Positions 53,282 through 64,000 of a DNA stretch of 64,000 bases are shown here, piece after piece; the stretch's first letter is position 1; every line of letters begins with the position of its first letter. Location of the stretch: positions 76,388,671 to 76,452,670 of the forward strand of contig NC_133647.1 of NCBI RefSeq assembly GCF_009905375.1. The letters are read 5' to 3'. A program made the translations under genes and the position numbers. The notes under the pieces were generated by a model, which ran no database searches, had not been told where the DNA came from, and worked only from the letters and a program-made list of their open reading frames with translations. Origin of the DNA: Apium graveolens (lineage: Eukaryota; Streptophyta; Magnoliopsida; Apiales; Apiaceae).

Positions 53282-56200
53282 TGTTACGACCGGCATTTTG
53301 TGTAATATTATTTGTGAATTTTGTATAATATTAGAGCTGATAATAAATATACGTAGTGATTGTACGTTTGTGTGAATGGAATTTGCTGCGTTATAAGTTG
53401 CTTTATGTAGAATATAAATTTTTCAAAGCAAGAGTTTTATTAATTACCCTTATTTTTAATTTATAAGGAATATTCTAAACCTTGGAAAATTTTATTTTAA
53501 AAGTTATTTCATTCCCAAATTTCAAAAGTGATCTCATAAAATTTCTAAAAATCCAAGTTATTTTATGGTATAAATTTTATAATTTTTGAATCTTTATTTT
53601 ATTTTATAAAAATTAAATCTTTGAAAATTTGGTTGTTAATAATTAGAAAATTACATGGAAACCCTTGCATGCAAATCACTCTTCCATTCCATTAAAGGGC
53701 AAAGGAGACATTTTCAACCCTACTAACTCACCTTTTGTTAGCCAAATTACCACATTAACCTTGCATGCAAAATGGCCTAACTTTAGCTAGAGGTTATTCT
53801 TGTACATTCTCATTTCCACTCATTTCTTTTAGTCAATCAAAAGCATAAAACCAAGCACAAAGTATGAGAATCATTTCACTCACTCCACACTCCACCCTCA
53901 TCTCACCTCCCTCCCCTCCCTCTCCTCCTTGCTCTCGGCCGAGAAACCCCTCCCCACTCCCTTCTATTTTTTTTCATTCCATTCTCATCTTTCCTAGTGT
54001 AATTCCCCTCCCTATATTTATTTTATATACTTCCCAAGAGTTTTGTGGTTGGTAGATGAAGTTTCATGGTTGCATGTGTAGCTTTTGTGTGATCTCCAAA
54101 GAGAAACTCTTGATTCTTGTGAATTCAAGAGCTCTCTATGAGATACATTTCATATATATTTTTAACAAGTGTTTTATAGAGAAACCATGCTTTAAAAACC
54201 TTTGAATGCTACTGAAATTTCACTATATAATCATGATTAGCCATGCATGCTAGTTTTAAGATGTTAATATGATGATCAACCATGTTGTGTATGCTACTCT
54301 TCTCGAAATCATATTTTCATGTTTAAAATTCTATAAATTCGAATTATTTGTGCTTAAAATAGATTGTTTCCATGATATATTGCTTAATAATAGTTAAGAG
54401 AAGATATATTTCATAAATATTAAGGTTGAGAAATAGGTTCAAGTCGAATTTGCAAGAATTTAAACTCCATGATTAGCCGAAACCATGTTAAGTATTTTCC
54501 ATGAGTTGCATGTTGTATTTTTTTATTTGCATGTCGGTGTTCTAGGGTATGGATGACCTCCACTCCTGATGAGGCACTATTTTAGGATGTTGATGCACTA
54601 GGTTTTCTTTGGTAAAGGTTGGATTCTTGGTTAATAAGTGGGAGTTAAGGTGGAAAGGATTTAGTTAGTATTTGCATTTTTCCAGAATTGTTGCACTAGT
54701 TTGTGGGGAAGTTTTGATTGGGCATTTGTTGTGCACTTTGAGGCCCAAGACACCAGAAGCTAGCAGTAGGAGTATACAATAGGTTTTAGGTGATTGTTGG
54801 AGATTTTTAAGACGTTTTCTTAGGTGCACGAGTGGAATCACAAAATTTGTCCAGCAGGGGACAGTTTTGTTGCAACTAAGAAATAGGAAGTTTTGACCAT
54901 GTCATAGGTAGGCCCTCATTAGGCCATGTTGGGCCTAAGTTAGAGGGAGTGTCAGAGGAGTTTTTCCAACCATAGTTCATAGTAGTTGAGTTAGAATAAT
55001 GTGTCACAAGTTAGTTCAAGTCAGGACCTTTTCTGCCCAGAAAAATAGGGGAACCATCAACTTTAAGCTTAGGCCTAGGGAGGCCCAGGCTAGGCCCTTG
55101 AGCCACATCAAGTTTGGGAGTTGTCTTATGATCAGAAGAGTCTAGTGTAGAAGTTTTAGAGGTAAACTTGTAGTGTAAGAGTGTCTAATGCACCCAAGAA
55201 ACCTTAGATGTCATTCTGAAATTTACCATAGTAAGCACCTTCACTTACCACATAGTTTTAGAGCACTAATGAGTGAGGCCTAGGTTGACCACTATAGTTG
55301 TAAGATAGCATAAAGTCCGTAGAGTAAAAGGCCCAAGTGAGGGTCAATAGGATTTGGATGGTTTAGTAAAGGCACATCGAGTTAGGAGGCCAAAATTTGG
55401 AGATTTTGTCTAGTTTAGCGATCAAGTGACTTAAGATATGGAGCGAGATCATCCAAGCCTAGTATTGCAATATGGTGTGTATGATATTATTTGGTACTTA
55501 AATATGGTATGTGAGCATATGTGGCTATGTGTACTATTATGTTTATAAGGTGATTATAAATTCCGTGGATATAAGCCTAAGTGCCATTTGTGTTTAATTA
55601 CGGGTTGTAAATAGGTTGAGTTGGTGAGAATATATTATAATGAGGTTATTATTATTTGTGTAGGATCTTGAGACGAGGGTAAACTTGCCATAAAGGTCGA
55701 GTAAAGCTTTCAGCTGCTCCTACTTTCCAGTCCAGTCCAGTCCAGTCCAGCCTTCTCAAGGCAAGTGAATCAACCTACCTTTTAGTTTACACTGCGAATG
55801 TGTGATAACTAGTTCTTATATATATGATGCGAGTATCCTGATTTATCTTGTTATACCTGGACCAAGTGATTCTCAAATCTATCTTCATATTATATAGAAA
55901 TGCCATGAACCCTCAAGTACTTATTGCAAGTAGATCAAAAGTCATACTATGCTAGTATACCAAAGTAATTGTGATGCCATGATAAAATAGAGATTTGTTA
56001 TAATACTTGATTGATCCTTTTGATTAACATGCTATTGATTCCTGAGAAATCTTGATATTGCACCCTGATGCTTTGATTTAACTCTTGTAAGAACCTCGAT
56101 AGAAACTTTATCTTGATACCTAAAAGCCAGTTATTCTTTAAAGCCGTTCATGATTGTTTGATAACCCTATCCTTACCCTAAAGCTTGATACCCTAATATA

Positions 56201-57194
56201 CCTTGAGTTGATGATCACTTTCCTTGAATTTCAACACCTATATCATACCTGGAACCAGTAATGCTTATCTTCTTAATATTTTAATTTCCATACCTTATTT
56301 GAAACTATAGCTTAAAGCTTAGTTTGGCAATACTCTTTCATATTATCCAATAACCCTACTAAATCTCCCTGTCAAAATCCTTGAAAATAGAAATTGTTCA
56401 AGTACCCTGATAGAGTAAAGTCTAGTGAATCATGGCCCTAAGATTTAGTGATTATATTTCCAGTGTTTCAAAGTTGATCTATAATCCCTTGATAAAGATG
56501 TTTACTATTTAAGAAATTTACTATCAATCGACATCAGTTTTTGAAATGATTAAAAATTTGGATTTTCAGACCCAAAGGGGGATACATGTTTTCTTTAAAT
56601 AGTGGATCTGGAATGAGACGCGAGTCCTTTCCACACTTATATTGTAGGCTTAAAATTTGCCTAGGGATCCCATTAATGTTTTAGAACCTAGCGAGGTTCG
56701 GGATTACTTCGCGGCTGATCACCGGCTGTAATCCGTAGCGTCATAAAATGGTTTTTGATTAAGAAATGGTTTTGGAAATGTTTTGATACAAATAATTAAT
56801 GCCATCACCCAAAAGATTATCTCTTGTTATTATTAGCTCTATCTTCACATTTTCATTCTTTTATATATCTCGATTTATGTTTTGTATCGTATTGTTTAGC
56901 ACTTGTTGAGCATTTGGCTCACTACTTGCTTTCACCCTGATATTACAGCTAGCAGATATGGTTAGATTCAAGCAGACCGCGCGTAAGACTTGTGAGGCCG
57001 ATACGTATGTTCGAGCTCAGGTAGAATAAGAGATATTTTTGTGTGAGGACTCGATATTAAAACCAGTTGTAATAGTTATTAGTGTTGGGCTGTTCCAAAC
57101 CCTGAACTGTAAGATCTTGGATTCGGTTGTATTTACTTTTTCTTATCTATTGTTATAGTTTTATATTATGTATTGTTAAGTTGGGGGTGTGACA
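53282..57194 (+). mobile_element. Solo LTR inserted in the integrase of a family member (3913 bp)
   Basis: TGTTACGACCGG ... GGGTGTGACA with the 5-bp duplication ATCTC at 53277-53281 and 57195-57199. Removing it and one ATCTC rejoins the two integrase halves at PRFNSR / FWKQF. It aligns with the LTRs of element C and has no internal region. It includes the structured block at 56661-56750 and a short GTCCA repeat (about 55730-55750). Confidence 0.95.
56661..56750 (+). other. Conserved structured block in the gypsy LTR (copy 3)
   Basis: Best-paired copy: AACCT-AGCG-AGGTT hairpin (perfect 5-bp stem), followed by GGATTAC ... GTAATCC (perfect 7-bp stem) enclosing TTCGCGGCTGATCACCGGCT. Confidence 0.7.
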
Positions 57195-57199
57195 ATCTC

Positions 57200-59712
57200 G
57201 AGTTAAATCGGGGGTCTTTGTCTGAAACTATCGATACGGGTATTCCATGTCTTAGTACGATTTCACGCACATACAGATGAACCAATCTGTCCAATGATGG
57301 CTTCTCATTGATTGGAAGAAAATGCTCCGACTTCGTAAGGAGATCAACTATAACCCATATAGCGTCATGTCCGGATTTTGTTCGCGGTAGCCCCACTATA
57401 AAGTCCATAGCAATATTTTCCCATTTCTATTCTGGAATCTTTAGGGGCTGAATTAATCCGCTTGGTCTTTGATGTTCTGCCTTCACTTTCTGACAAGTAT
57501 AACACTTCGCAACCCATTCTGCCACTTCTCGCTTCATATTTGGCCACCAAAAGTTCTCCTTCAAGTCTCGATACATCTTGGTGCTTCCCGGATGGACTGA
57601 AATTCTTGAATTGTGGGCTTCTTGCAAAATCTCATTCTTCAATTCAGGTACATGAGGAATCCAAATTCTTGAGGAAAACTTTAGTATACCTTGCTCATCC
57701 TTTTGGGTACCAATCTCTTCTCCAGTTAGCTGATTTTTCTCTTCCTTCATTACTTTTTCCTGACACTTCCTTATCTTTTCCAATAATGTTGGCTGAAAAG
57801 TTATTGTATGACAAACCTCTTCAACTATTCCACAATCACAAAGTTCCAATTCAAATCTTTTAATCTCTTCAGATAATTCTTTTGGTGTTGCTATCATATT
57901 TAATCTTTCCTTCCTACTCAAAGCATCGGCTACGACGTTTGCCTTTCCCGGATGATAATTTATCGAGCAATCGTAGTCCTTAATCAATTCCAACCATCTC
58001 CTTTGCCTCATATTGAGCTCCTTCTGAGTGAAAATATACTTTAAACTCTTGTGATCCGTGTAGATCTCACATTTTTCTCCGTAGATGTAATATCTCCAAA
58101 TCTTAAGTGCGAATACTATGGCTGCTAGTTCCAAGTCATGCGTAGGGTACTTCAATTCATGCGGTTTTAACTGTCTTAACGCATACGCGATCACCTTATT
58201 GTGTTGCATTAGCACACAGCCCAATCCTTTATGTGAAGCATCACTGAAAATCACAAAGTTTCCTTGGTCGTCTGGTAGTACTAACACCGGAGCTGTTACC
58301 AACCTCTGCTTTAACTCTTGAAAGCTATCCTCACATTCTGCATTTCATTCGAACTTCTGATTCTTCCTAGTTAACTTAGTCAATGGCGTGGTGATTTTCG
58401 AAAAATCCTTGATAAATCTTCTATAATATCCTGCTAATCCTAGAAAACTTCGCACTTCCGTAGGTGTCTTTGGCCTCTCCCAACTCATAATCGCCTCAAT
58501 CTTTGCCGGATCGACTTTAACTCCTTCATCTCCAATGACGTGTCCCAAAAATTGAACTTTGTTTAACCAGAACTCACATTTAGAAAACTTGGCATACAAC
58601 TTCTCTTGTCGGAGTATCTCCAATGATATCCATAGATGCTGCTTATGTTCTTCTTCCGACTTTGAATAAATAAGGATGTCATCAATGAACACCACTACGA
58701 ACTTGTCCAAATACTTTTTAAATACCCGATTCATCAGATCCATAAATGCTGCCGGGGCGTTAGTCAATCCAAAAGGCATTACTAAGAATTCATAATGTCC
58801 GTATCTTGTCCTGAATGCTATATTTGGAATATCTTCTTCTTTGATCTTTAGTTGATGGTATCCTGATCTCAAGTCAATCTTTGAAAAGCACTTTGCTCCT
58901 TTCACCTGATCAAATAGGTCATCTATTCTTGGTAGCGGGTAACGGTTCTTAATCCTCACCTTATTCAACTCCCGATAATCTATACATAACCGCATACTTC
59001 CATCTTTCTTCTTTATGAACAGAACAGGTGCTCCCCATGGCAATGTACTTGGCCGTATCACTATTTTGTCCAACAATTCTTATAGCTGGCTCGGCAACTC
59101 TTTCATTTCTGCTGGTGCCATCCTATATGGGGCCTTCGAAACTAGTTCCGTGCCCGGAGCAAGGTTGATCTCAAACTCGATTTGTCGATCTGGCGGTAAG
59201 CCTGGTAGTTCATCTGGGAATACATCTGGGAATTCGTTGACTACAAGAATATCTTCTATGTTGAGGTTGTCCCTTTCTGAATCCACTACATAATCTAGGA
59301 ATGACTCGCAACCTTTCCTAAGTAACTTCTTAGCCTGGACAATTGTAAGAAATAGTTGCTCTTGCCTCTGTCCCTTAAATACTACTTTCTCTCCACTCTT
59401 CATCTTTAAATACACCTTCTTGGACTTACAATTAATCTGGGCGGTATTCTTCCCTAACCAGTCCATGCCTAAAATTATATCGAACTCTCCCAACTTGAAG
59501 AGTATCAAGTCGGCTGAAAATTTATACCCCGAAATATCAATCTCACACTTAGGACAGATTTGACTCACAGGAATCTTCTCTTGATTCGCAATTACCACAT
59601 TTACTTCCTCGTTTATAACCATTTTATCACATTGAAGTTTATCAACAAAAGTTTCTGATATGAAAGATCTTGTCGCTCCGGAATCAATCAATACTTTAGC
59701 TTCGACATTATT
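57200..59712 (-). pseudogene. Gypsy C pol: protease, RT, RNase H, integrase N-terminus
   Basis: In order on the minus strand: protease DSGATRSFISETF (about 59685) and [13 protein letters not shown]; linker [19 protein letters not shown]; stop (TAA) at about 59079. RT follows with [34 protein letters not shown], the catalytic box FIDDILIYS and [20 protein letters not shown] at about 58344 (probably from TGG). RNase H has [17 protein letters not shown] and [20 protein letters not shown]. The integrase zinc-binding HHCC region ([20 protein letters not shown] ... [12 protein letters not shown]) ends in a TAG near 57428 (probably from TGG). The core follows (MDFIVGLPRTKSGHDAIWVI, IVSDKDPRFNSR), where the solo LTR interrupts. 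About a thousand codons with otherwise good conservation. Confidence 0.94.
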
Positions 59713-60981
59713 TTATAAAAGTGTACCTGCTATCACCTCAGAGTTCTGAACAGCGTCCTTCATTTTTAAATCAAATGTCCTTGCTGTTGCTTGCAGAGTT
59801 ATTGTAGGTGGTGGAGGTAAAGCCAATACCTCAGCTGGCACGCTTGCACTGGTACTTGCCACGTTCATCAGAGCTTTGATTGGTCCGGTTGACTTGTACT
59901 CCCTAGCTATGTGTTCAGTCTTTCCACACTTGTAGCATGTAACTCCCGGCTTCGGCATCTTACACTCGTTTGCCAAATGTCCCTTCTGGTTGCACCTATA
60001 GCATGTCATGCTCAGCTTCTTACACACTCCGGGGTGCCTTCTTCCACAATGCTTGCATTCTGGTCTCTGAAATCTGTTTTCTCCAACTTGTCCTTGGCTT
60101 GCCTGGTTGTTCCCCTTTGATTCATGTCTTTTGCTCAAATTTCCCTTCTTTTGAAAATTTCCGCCTTTATGGAATCCAATCTTCTTCATACTCCTGTCTG
60201 GTGAGTTTCCGGCTTCAGACTTTTCTCCATAGAATGGAACCATTCTCTTCTTGTTATCCCTTTTCTTCCTTGACTGCATCCCATTACTCTCAATCAGAGC
60301 AGCCTTCTGCACTACGCCTGCATAAGTATCAAGCTCAAACATAGCCACTCTATCTCTGATCCAAGACTCTAATCCTTGTTGGAATCTCTTTGCTTTTTCC
60401 TCCTCACTGCTGGTATACTTTGTCATAAACCTTGACGACTCTGTAAACTTCTTCTCATACTCCAGTACAGACATACTCCATTGCTTCAATTCAAGAAATT
60501 TAAGCTCCATCTAATTCTGCATGTACTTAGGGTAATACTTTTCCAGAAATAACTTTTTAAATCTTTCCCAAGAAACTTGCTGATTTGCTTCCATAGCTTT
60601 TACTGAATCCCACCAATAGATGACTTCGCCCTTCAGGAAGTAAGTAGCATATGGTGTCTTCTGATCGTCCCCTAACTGTACCAATTCAAAAGCTCTTTGC
60701 ATTTCCTTAATCCATGTGTTTGCTATTATTGGATCAGTGGTATCATGAAATGCAGGTGGATTCACATTCTGAAAAGCCGTGAAAGTAACAACTTGTCGAG
60801 GTGGTACTGGTGGATCTGGTAGTTGATGTGGTTCACGGTTATCTTGGTTTTCAAATTGTTGTTGAAGAGTTAGTTGTTGTTGAGCTATAGTGTTTGTTTG
60901 CTGTTGTAAGGTTTCCAGTAATCGAAGAATATTTGGATCTATGGTAGATGTGGTTATTGGGTTCTTCTTTTTGTGTGGCAT
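59713..60981 (-). pseudogene. Gypsy C gag
   Basis: Starts at ATG 60981 (MPHKKKNPITTSTID). A Gln-rich segment (LQQQTNTIAQQQLTLQQQF) precedes the retrotransposon gag domain (NTWIKEMQRAFELVQLGDDQ ... YWWDSVKAMEANQQVSWERF). An in-frame TAG at about 60511 (CAG-type position, before MELKFLELKQ) splits it. The nucleocapsid part has a basic Lys/Arg stretch, CKHCGRRHPGVCKK, CYRCNQKGHLANEC and CYKCGKTEHIAREY, in which the last knuckle's final Cys is replaced by Tyr. It ends at a TAA (59713-59715) just before the protease. One to two base changes separate this from an open frame, making it the best-preserved gag of the gypsy elements here. Confidence 0.92.
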
Positions 60982-61285
60982 GATCCTGAAATAAGAGTTA
61001 CGTCAAAACATGAATGAATAATGAAATAATTCGAGGGTGTCGCATGGCATTCTTATTCACATATGAGGTCAAGTTTCAAATTAAACAAATAGGGTGATGC
61101 ATATAAAGGCGTAAAATAAACAATTGAAAGCAAACGGAACGACAGTGTATTGAAATTTAAGGTCACAATACATCAAGATTAGAATAAGGTCTGAATTTAG
61201 GAATAACATGCTTATTTAAAGGAACAACAGGGAGTTCTATATAGTCCGATAATACAATAATATGAAAGGTAGATAATGGAAAGAA
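60982..61285 (-). other. Gypsy C spacer between leader ORF and gag
   Basis: Untranslated, no ORF or repeat recognised. Confidence 0.6.
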
Positions 61286-61654
61286 CTAAGGCTCCACTTC
61301 ATCAGAATGGGGTTTGGTAGTCTTCTCCTCTCGAAGCATCTTCACAATACTCTAGAGCTCATCCGCCACCATCTGGATGATATACTGGCTGGTACGGTCT
61401 CGGTGCAATGGCATCTCCTCAAGCTTAGTGTTGACGTACCGAACTAAAATCTCAAGTCTCGCAGTCATCTGTTCCTTAGGCTTCCCTTCATAGTTTCGGC
61501 TGTCCAGATACACGTTCTTCAATCGGTCTATCAGTCAGTCGTACTTGCCCTGAAGCATGTCAAACTCGCGCCTCAACTCAACATACATAGAGAAAGCAAT
61601 AGTGTCGTCCGTCCCAGAGGATGACGAGGAGTGCGCCCTTTGCTGACTATCCAT
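61286..61654 (-). pseudogene. Gypsy C leader ORF (function unknown)
   Basis: Minus-strand frame from ATG 61654 (MDSQQRAHSSSSSGTDDT) to TAG 61288-61286, 122 codons, too broken to show as one open frame: a TGA near codon 40 and a TAG near codon 101 lie in frame. It has a Ser-rich start and then charged helices (YVELRREFDMLQGKYD, TARLEILVRYVNTKLEEM, IIQMVADEL, IVKMLREEK), a plausible coiled coil. It occupies the same place, between primer site and gag, as the 170-codon ORF of element A, which also ends in a short charged helical segment. Clear sequence identity between the two is not visible to me. Confidence 0.5.
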
Positions 61655-61777
61655 ACATGGATATATATAAGAGGAGTATTAATAATAAATTTACTTAACC
61701 TACTATCTCGCATAATTTTTATAACTTATACATATATCCTATAACCTATTTGGGCTATCCAGGGACTCTAAACCGTA

Positions 61778-61789
61778 GCTCTGATACCA
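61778..61789 (-). other. Gypsy C primer binding site (tRNA-iMet)
   Basis: Reads TGGTATCAGAGC on the minus strand, five bases from the LTR start at 61795. Confidence 0.92.
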
Positions 61790-61794
61790 AAACC

Positions 61795-64000
61795 TGTCAC
61801 ACCCCCAACTTAACAATTCATAATATAAAAACTATTACAATAATTAAAAGATAGTAAATACAACTGAATCCAAGATCTTACAGTTTAGGGTTTGGAATAG
61901 CCCAACACTATTAACCATTACAACTGGTTTTAATATCAAGTCCTCATACAAAACTATCTCTTATTCTACCTGAGCTCGAACATACGCATCGGCATCACAG
62001 GTCTTACGTACTGTCTGCTTGAATCTAACCATAGCTGTTAGCTGTAATATCAGGGTGAAAGCAAGTAGTGAGCCAAGTAGTAGCTGTAATATACGTGTTG
62101 AACAATACGATACAAAACATAAATCGAGTTATATAAGAATGACAATGTGAAGATAGAGCTAATAATAATAAGAGATGAACTTTTGGTGATGGCATCATTT
62201 GTTTGTATCAAAACATTTCCAAAATCATTTCTTAATCAAAAACCATTTTATGACGCTACGGATTACAGCCGGTGATCAGCCGCGAAGTAATCCCGAACCT
62301 CGCTAGGTTCTAAAACATTAATGGGATCCCTAGGAAACTTTTAAGCCTACAATTTAAGTATGGAAAGGACTCGCGTCTCAGTCCAGATCCACTACTTAAA
62401 GAAAACATTTATCCCCCTTTGGGACTAAAAATCCAAAATTTTAATCATTTCAAAAACTGATGCCGATTGAAAAATAATTTCTTAAACAGTAAACATCTTT
62501 ATCAAGGGATTATAGATCAACTTTAAAACACTGGAAATATGTCCACTAAATATCAGGGTCATGTTCCACTAGACTTTACTCTATCAGGGTAATAGAACGG
62601 TTTCTATTTACAAGGATTTTGACAAGGAGATTTAGTAAGGTTATTGGATAATATGAAAGAGTAATGCCAGACTATGCTTAAAGAAATAGTTTCAGATAAG
62701 GTATAAGTATTAAAATATCAAGAAGATAAGCATTACTGGTTCCAGGTATGATATAGGTGTTAAAATACAAAAGAAGTGATCATTAGCTCAAGGTATAACA
62801 GGGTATCAAGCTATTTAGGTAAGGATAGGGTTATCAACAATCATTAACAATTTTTAAGGAATGACTGGCTTTTAGGCTTCAAGCTGAGGTTACTGAGTAT
62901 AAGTTATACATGGTTTAACATTACAATTACTTTGGTATGCTAACATAATATGACATTTAGTCTACTTTCATAACAATCTTCAAATAAGGCTAAATTACTT
63001 GCAATAGACACTTGAGGGTTCATGGAATTTCTATATAATACGAAGGTAGGTTTGAGAACCACTTGGTACATATATAATAAGATAAATCATAATACTCGCA
63101 TCATATATAGGAACTAGTTATCACACATTTGCAGTGTAAACTAAAAAAGGTTGAATCACTTACCTTGAGAAAGGCTGGACTAGACTGGCAGGTAGGAGCA
63201 ACTGGAAGCTTTACTCGACCTTTATGGCAAGTTTAACCTTGTCTCGAGATCCTACACAATTAATAATAACCTCGTCATAATATATTCTCACCAACTCAAC
63301 CTATTTACAACCCGAAATTAAACACAATGACACTTAGGCCTATATACACGCAACTTATTATCACCTTATAAACATAATAGTACACATAGCTACATATGCT
63401 CACATGCCATATTTAAGTACCAAATAATATTACAGACACCATATTGCAACACTAGGCTTGGATGATCTCGCTTCACAACTTAAGTCACTTGATCGCTAAA
63501 CTAGACAAATTCCCCAAATTTTGGCCTCCTAACTCGATGTGCCTTTACTAAACCATCCAATTCCTATTGACTCTAACTTGGGCCTTTCACTCTACTGGAT
63601 TTATGCTATCTTGCAACTATAGTGGTCAACCTAGGCCTCACTCATAAGTGCTCTAAAACTATGTGGTAAGTGAAGGTGCTTATTATGGTAAATTTCAGAA
63701 TGACATCTATGGTTTCTTGGGTGCATTAGACTCTCTTACACTACAAGTTTACCTCCAAATCTTCTAAACTAGACTATTCTGATCATAGGGCAACTCCCAA
63801 AGTTGATGTGGCTCAAGGGTCTAGCTTGGGCCTCCCTAGGCCTAAGCTTAAAGTCCATGGTTCCCCTGTTTTTCTGGGCAGAAAAGGTCCTGACTTGAAC
63901 TAACTTGTGACACATTATTCTAACTCAAATTCTATGAAATATGGCTGAAAAAACTCCTCTAACACTCCCTCTAACTAAGGCCCAACAGGGTCTAATGAGG
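61795..64000 (-). repeat. Gypsy C 5' LTR (incomplete, leaves the window)
   Basis: Starts TGTCACACCCCC on the plus strand and follows the 3' LTR (48694 onward) throughout, with small indels such as extra sequence at about 62755-62845 absent from the 3' LTR. About 1.5 kb remains outside the window. Confidence 0.93.
62243..62335 (-). other. Conserved structured block in the gypsy LTR (copy 4)
   Basis: Same block as 56661-56750 in opposite orientation; AACCT/AGGTT and GGATTAC/GTAATCC arms intact. Confidence 0.7.

Larger units (their letters stand above)
48694..64000 (-). mobile_element. Chromodomain Ty3/gypsy element C (Tekay/Del-like), 5' LTR running off the window
   Basis: Minus-strand element: 5' LTR from 61795 to beyond 64000, primer site 61789-61778, leader ORF 61654-61286, gag 60981-59713, protease, RT, RNase H and integrase 59712-57200, then 53276-52450 with a C-terminal chromodomain, polypurine tract 52433-52416 and 3' LTR 52415-48694 (3722 bp). 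Long LTRs plus an integrase chromodomain fit the Tekay/Del chromoviruses; clade assignment is inference. The two LTRs differ by several percent in the first 180 bp compared by eye, so it is older than the copia element. At least six nonsense codons break pol. A solo LTR of its own family sits in the integrase. Confidence 0.93.

Overview
The window is plant nuclear DNA made almost entirely of nested LTR retrotransposons. Every recognisable coding stretch is retrotransposon gag, pol or accessory ORF. All but one are visibly broken, and the exception (a copia gag) is only a partial element gene. I found no host gene, tRNA, rRNA, bacterial-type operon or CRISPR array. The initiator-Met tRNA primer sites, Sirevirus-type copia elements with extra 3' ORFs, a chromodomain gypsy element and a hAT insertion point to a flowering plant with a large repetitive genome. 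Eudicot is likely; a narrower placement would be a guess.

Layout. (1) 1-16055: minus-strand Ty3/gypsy element A, entered from inside its RT. It carries a non-autonomous hAT transposon (1213-2012, 8-bp target duplication CATTTAAA) in its protease region and a complete plus-strand Ty1/copia element (3950-11932, duplication ATATC) in an ORF upstream of gag. Its 5' LTR is 12567-16055. (2) 16056-16148: a short orphan coding-like scrap. (3) 16149-26111: plus-strand Sirevirus-like element E (5' LTR, primer site, broken gag). Its LTR is split by element B (16984-23855, minus, duplication AGTTA), which has two LTRs but only the 3' accessory (env-like) ORF. (4) 26132-34686: minus-strand relative F, whose LTR is split by a 3.8-kb solo gypsy LTR (26829-30665, duplication CTTTC). 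(5) 34687-47725: plus-strand Sirevirus-like element D. Its gag zinc-knuckle region is fused behind a plant-transposon-protein (Transposase_32-like) ORF; pol, a small extra ORF, a long env-like ORF and a 3' LTR follow. (6) 47726-48693: a fragment resembling a gypsy LTR. (7) 48694 to beyond 64000: minus-strand chromodomain gypsy element C with ~3.7-kb LTRs. Its integrase is split by a solo LTR of its own family (53282-57194, duplication ATCTC).

Four patterns go beyond routine annotation. First, a 9-10 bp motif (YATCCGTYGR and its reverse complement) is scattered through the LTRs and also the coding regions of B, E and F. Its variant is matched within each element, and in coding DNA it alternates orientation and changes reading frame. 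Second, the copia leader holds four hairpins with the same loop (CGTGCCACAGCC) on four different stems. Third, the same leader holds four consecutive hairpins sharing the arm TGTAACGCATTC, with G-U substitutions in the arms. Fourth, both gypsy elements have an extra ORF between the primer site and gag. All functional statements about these are inference from sequence alone.
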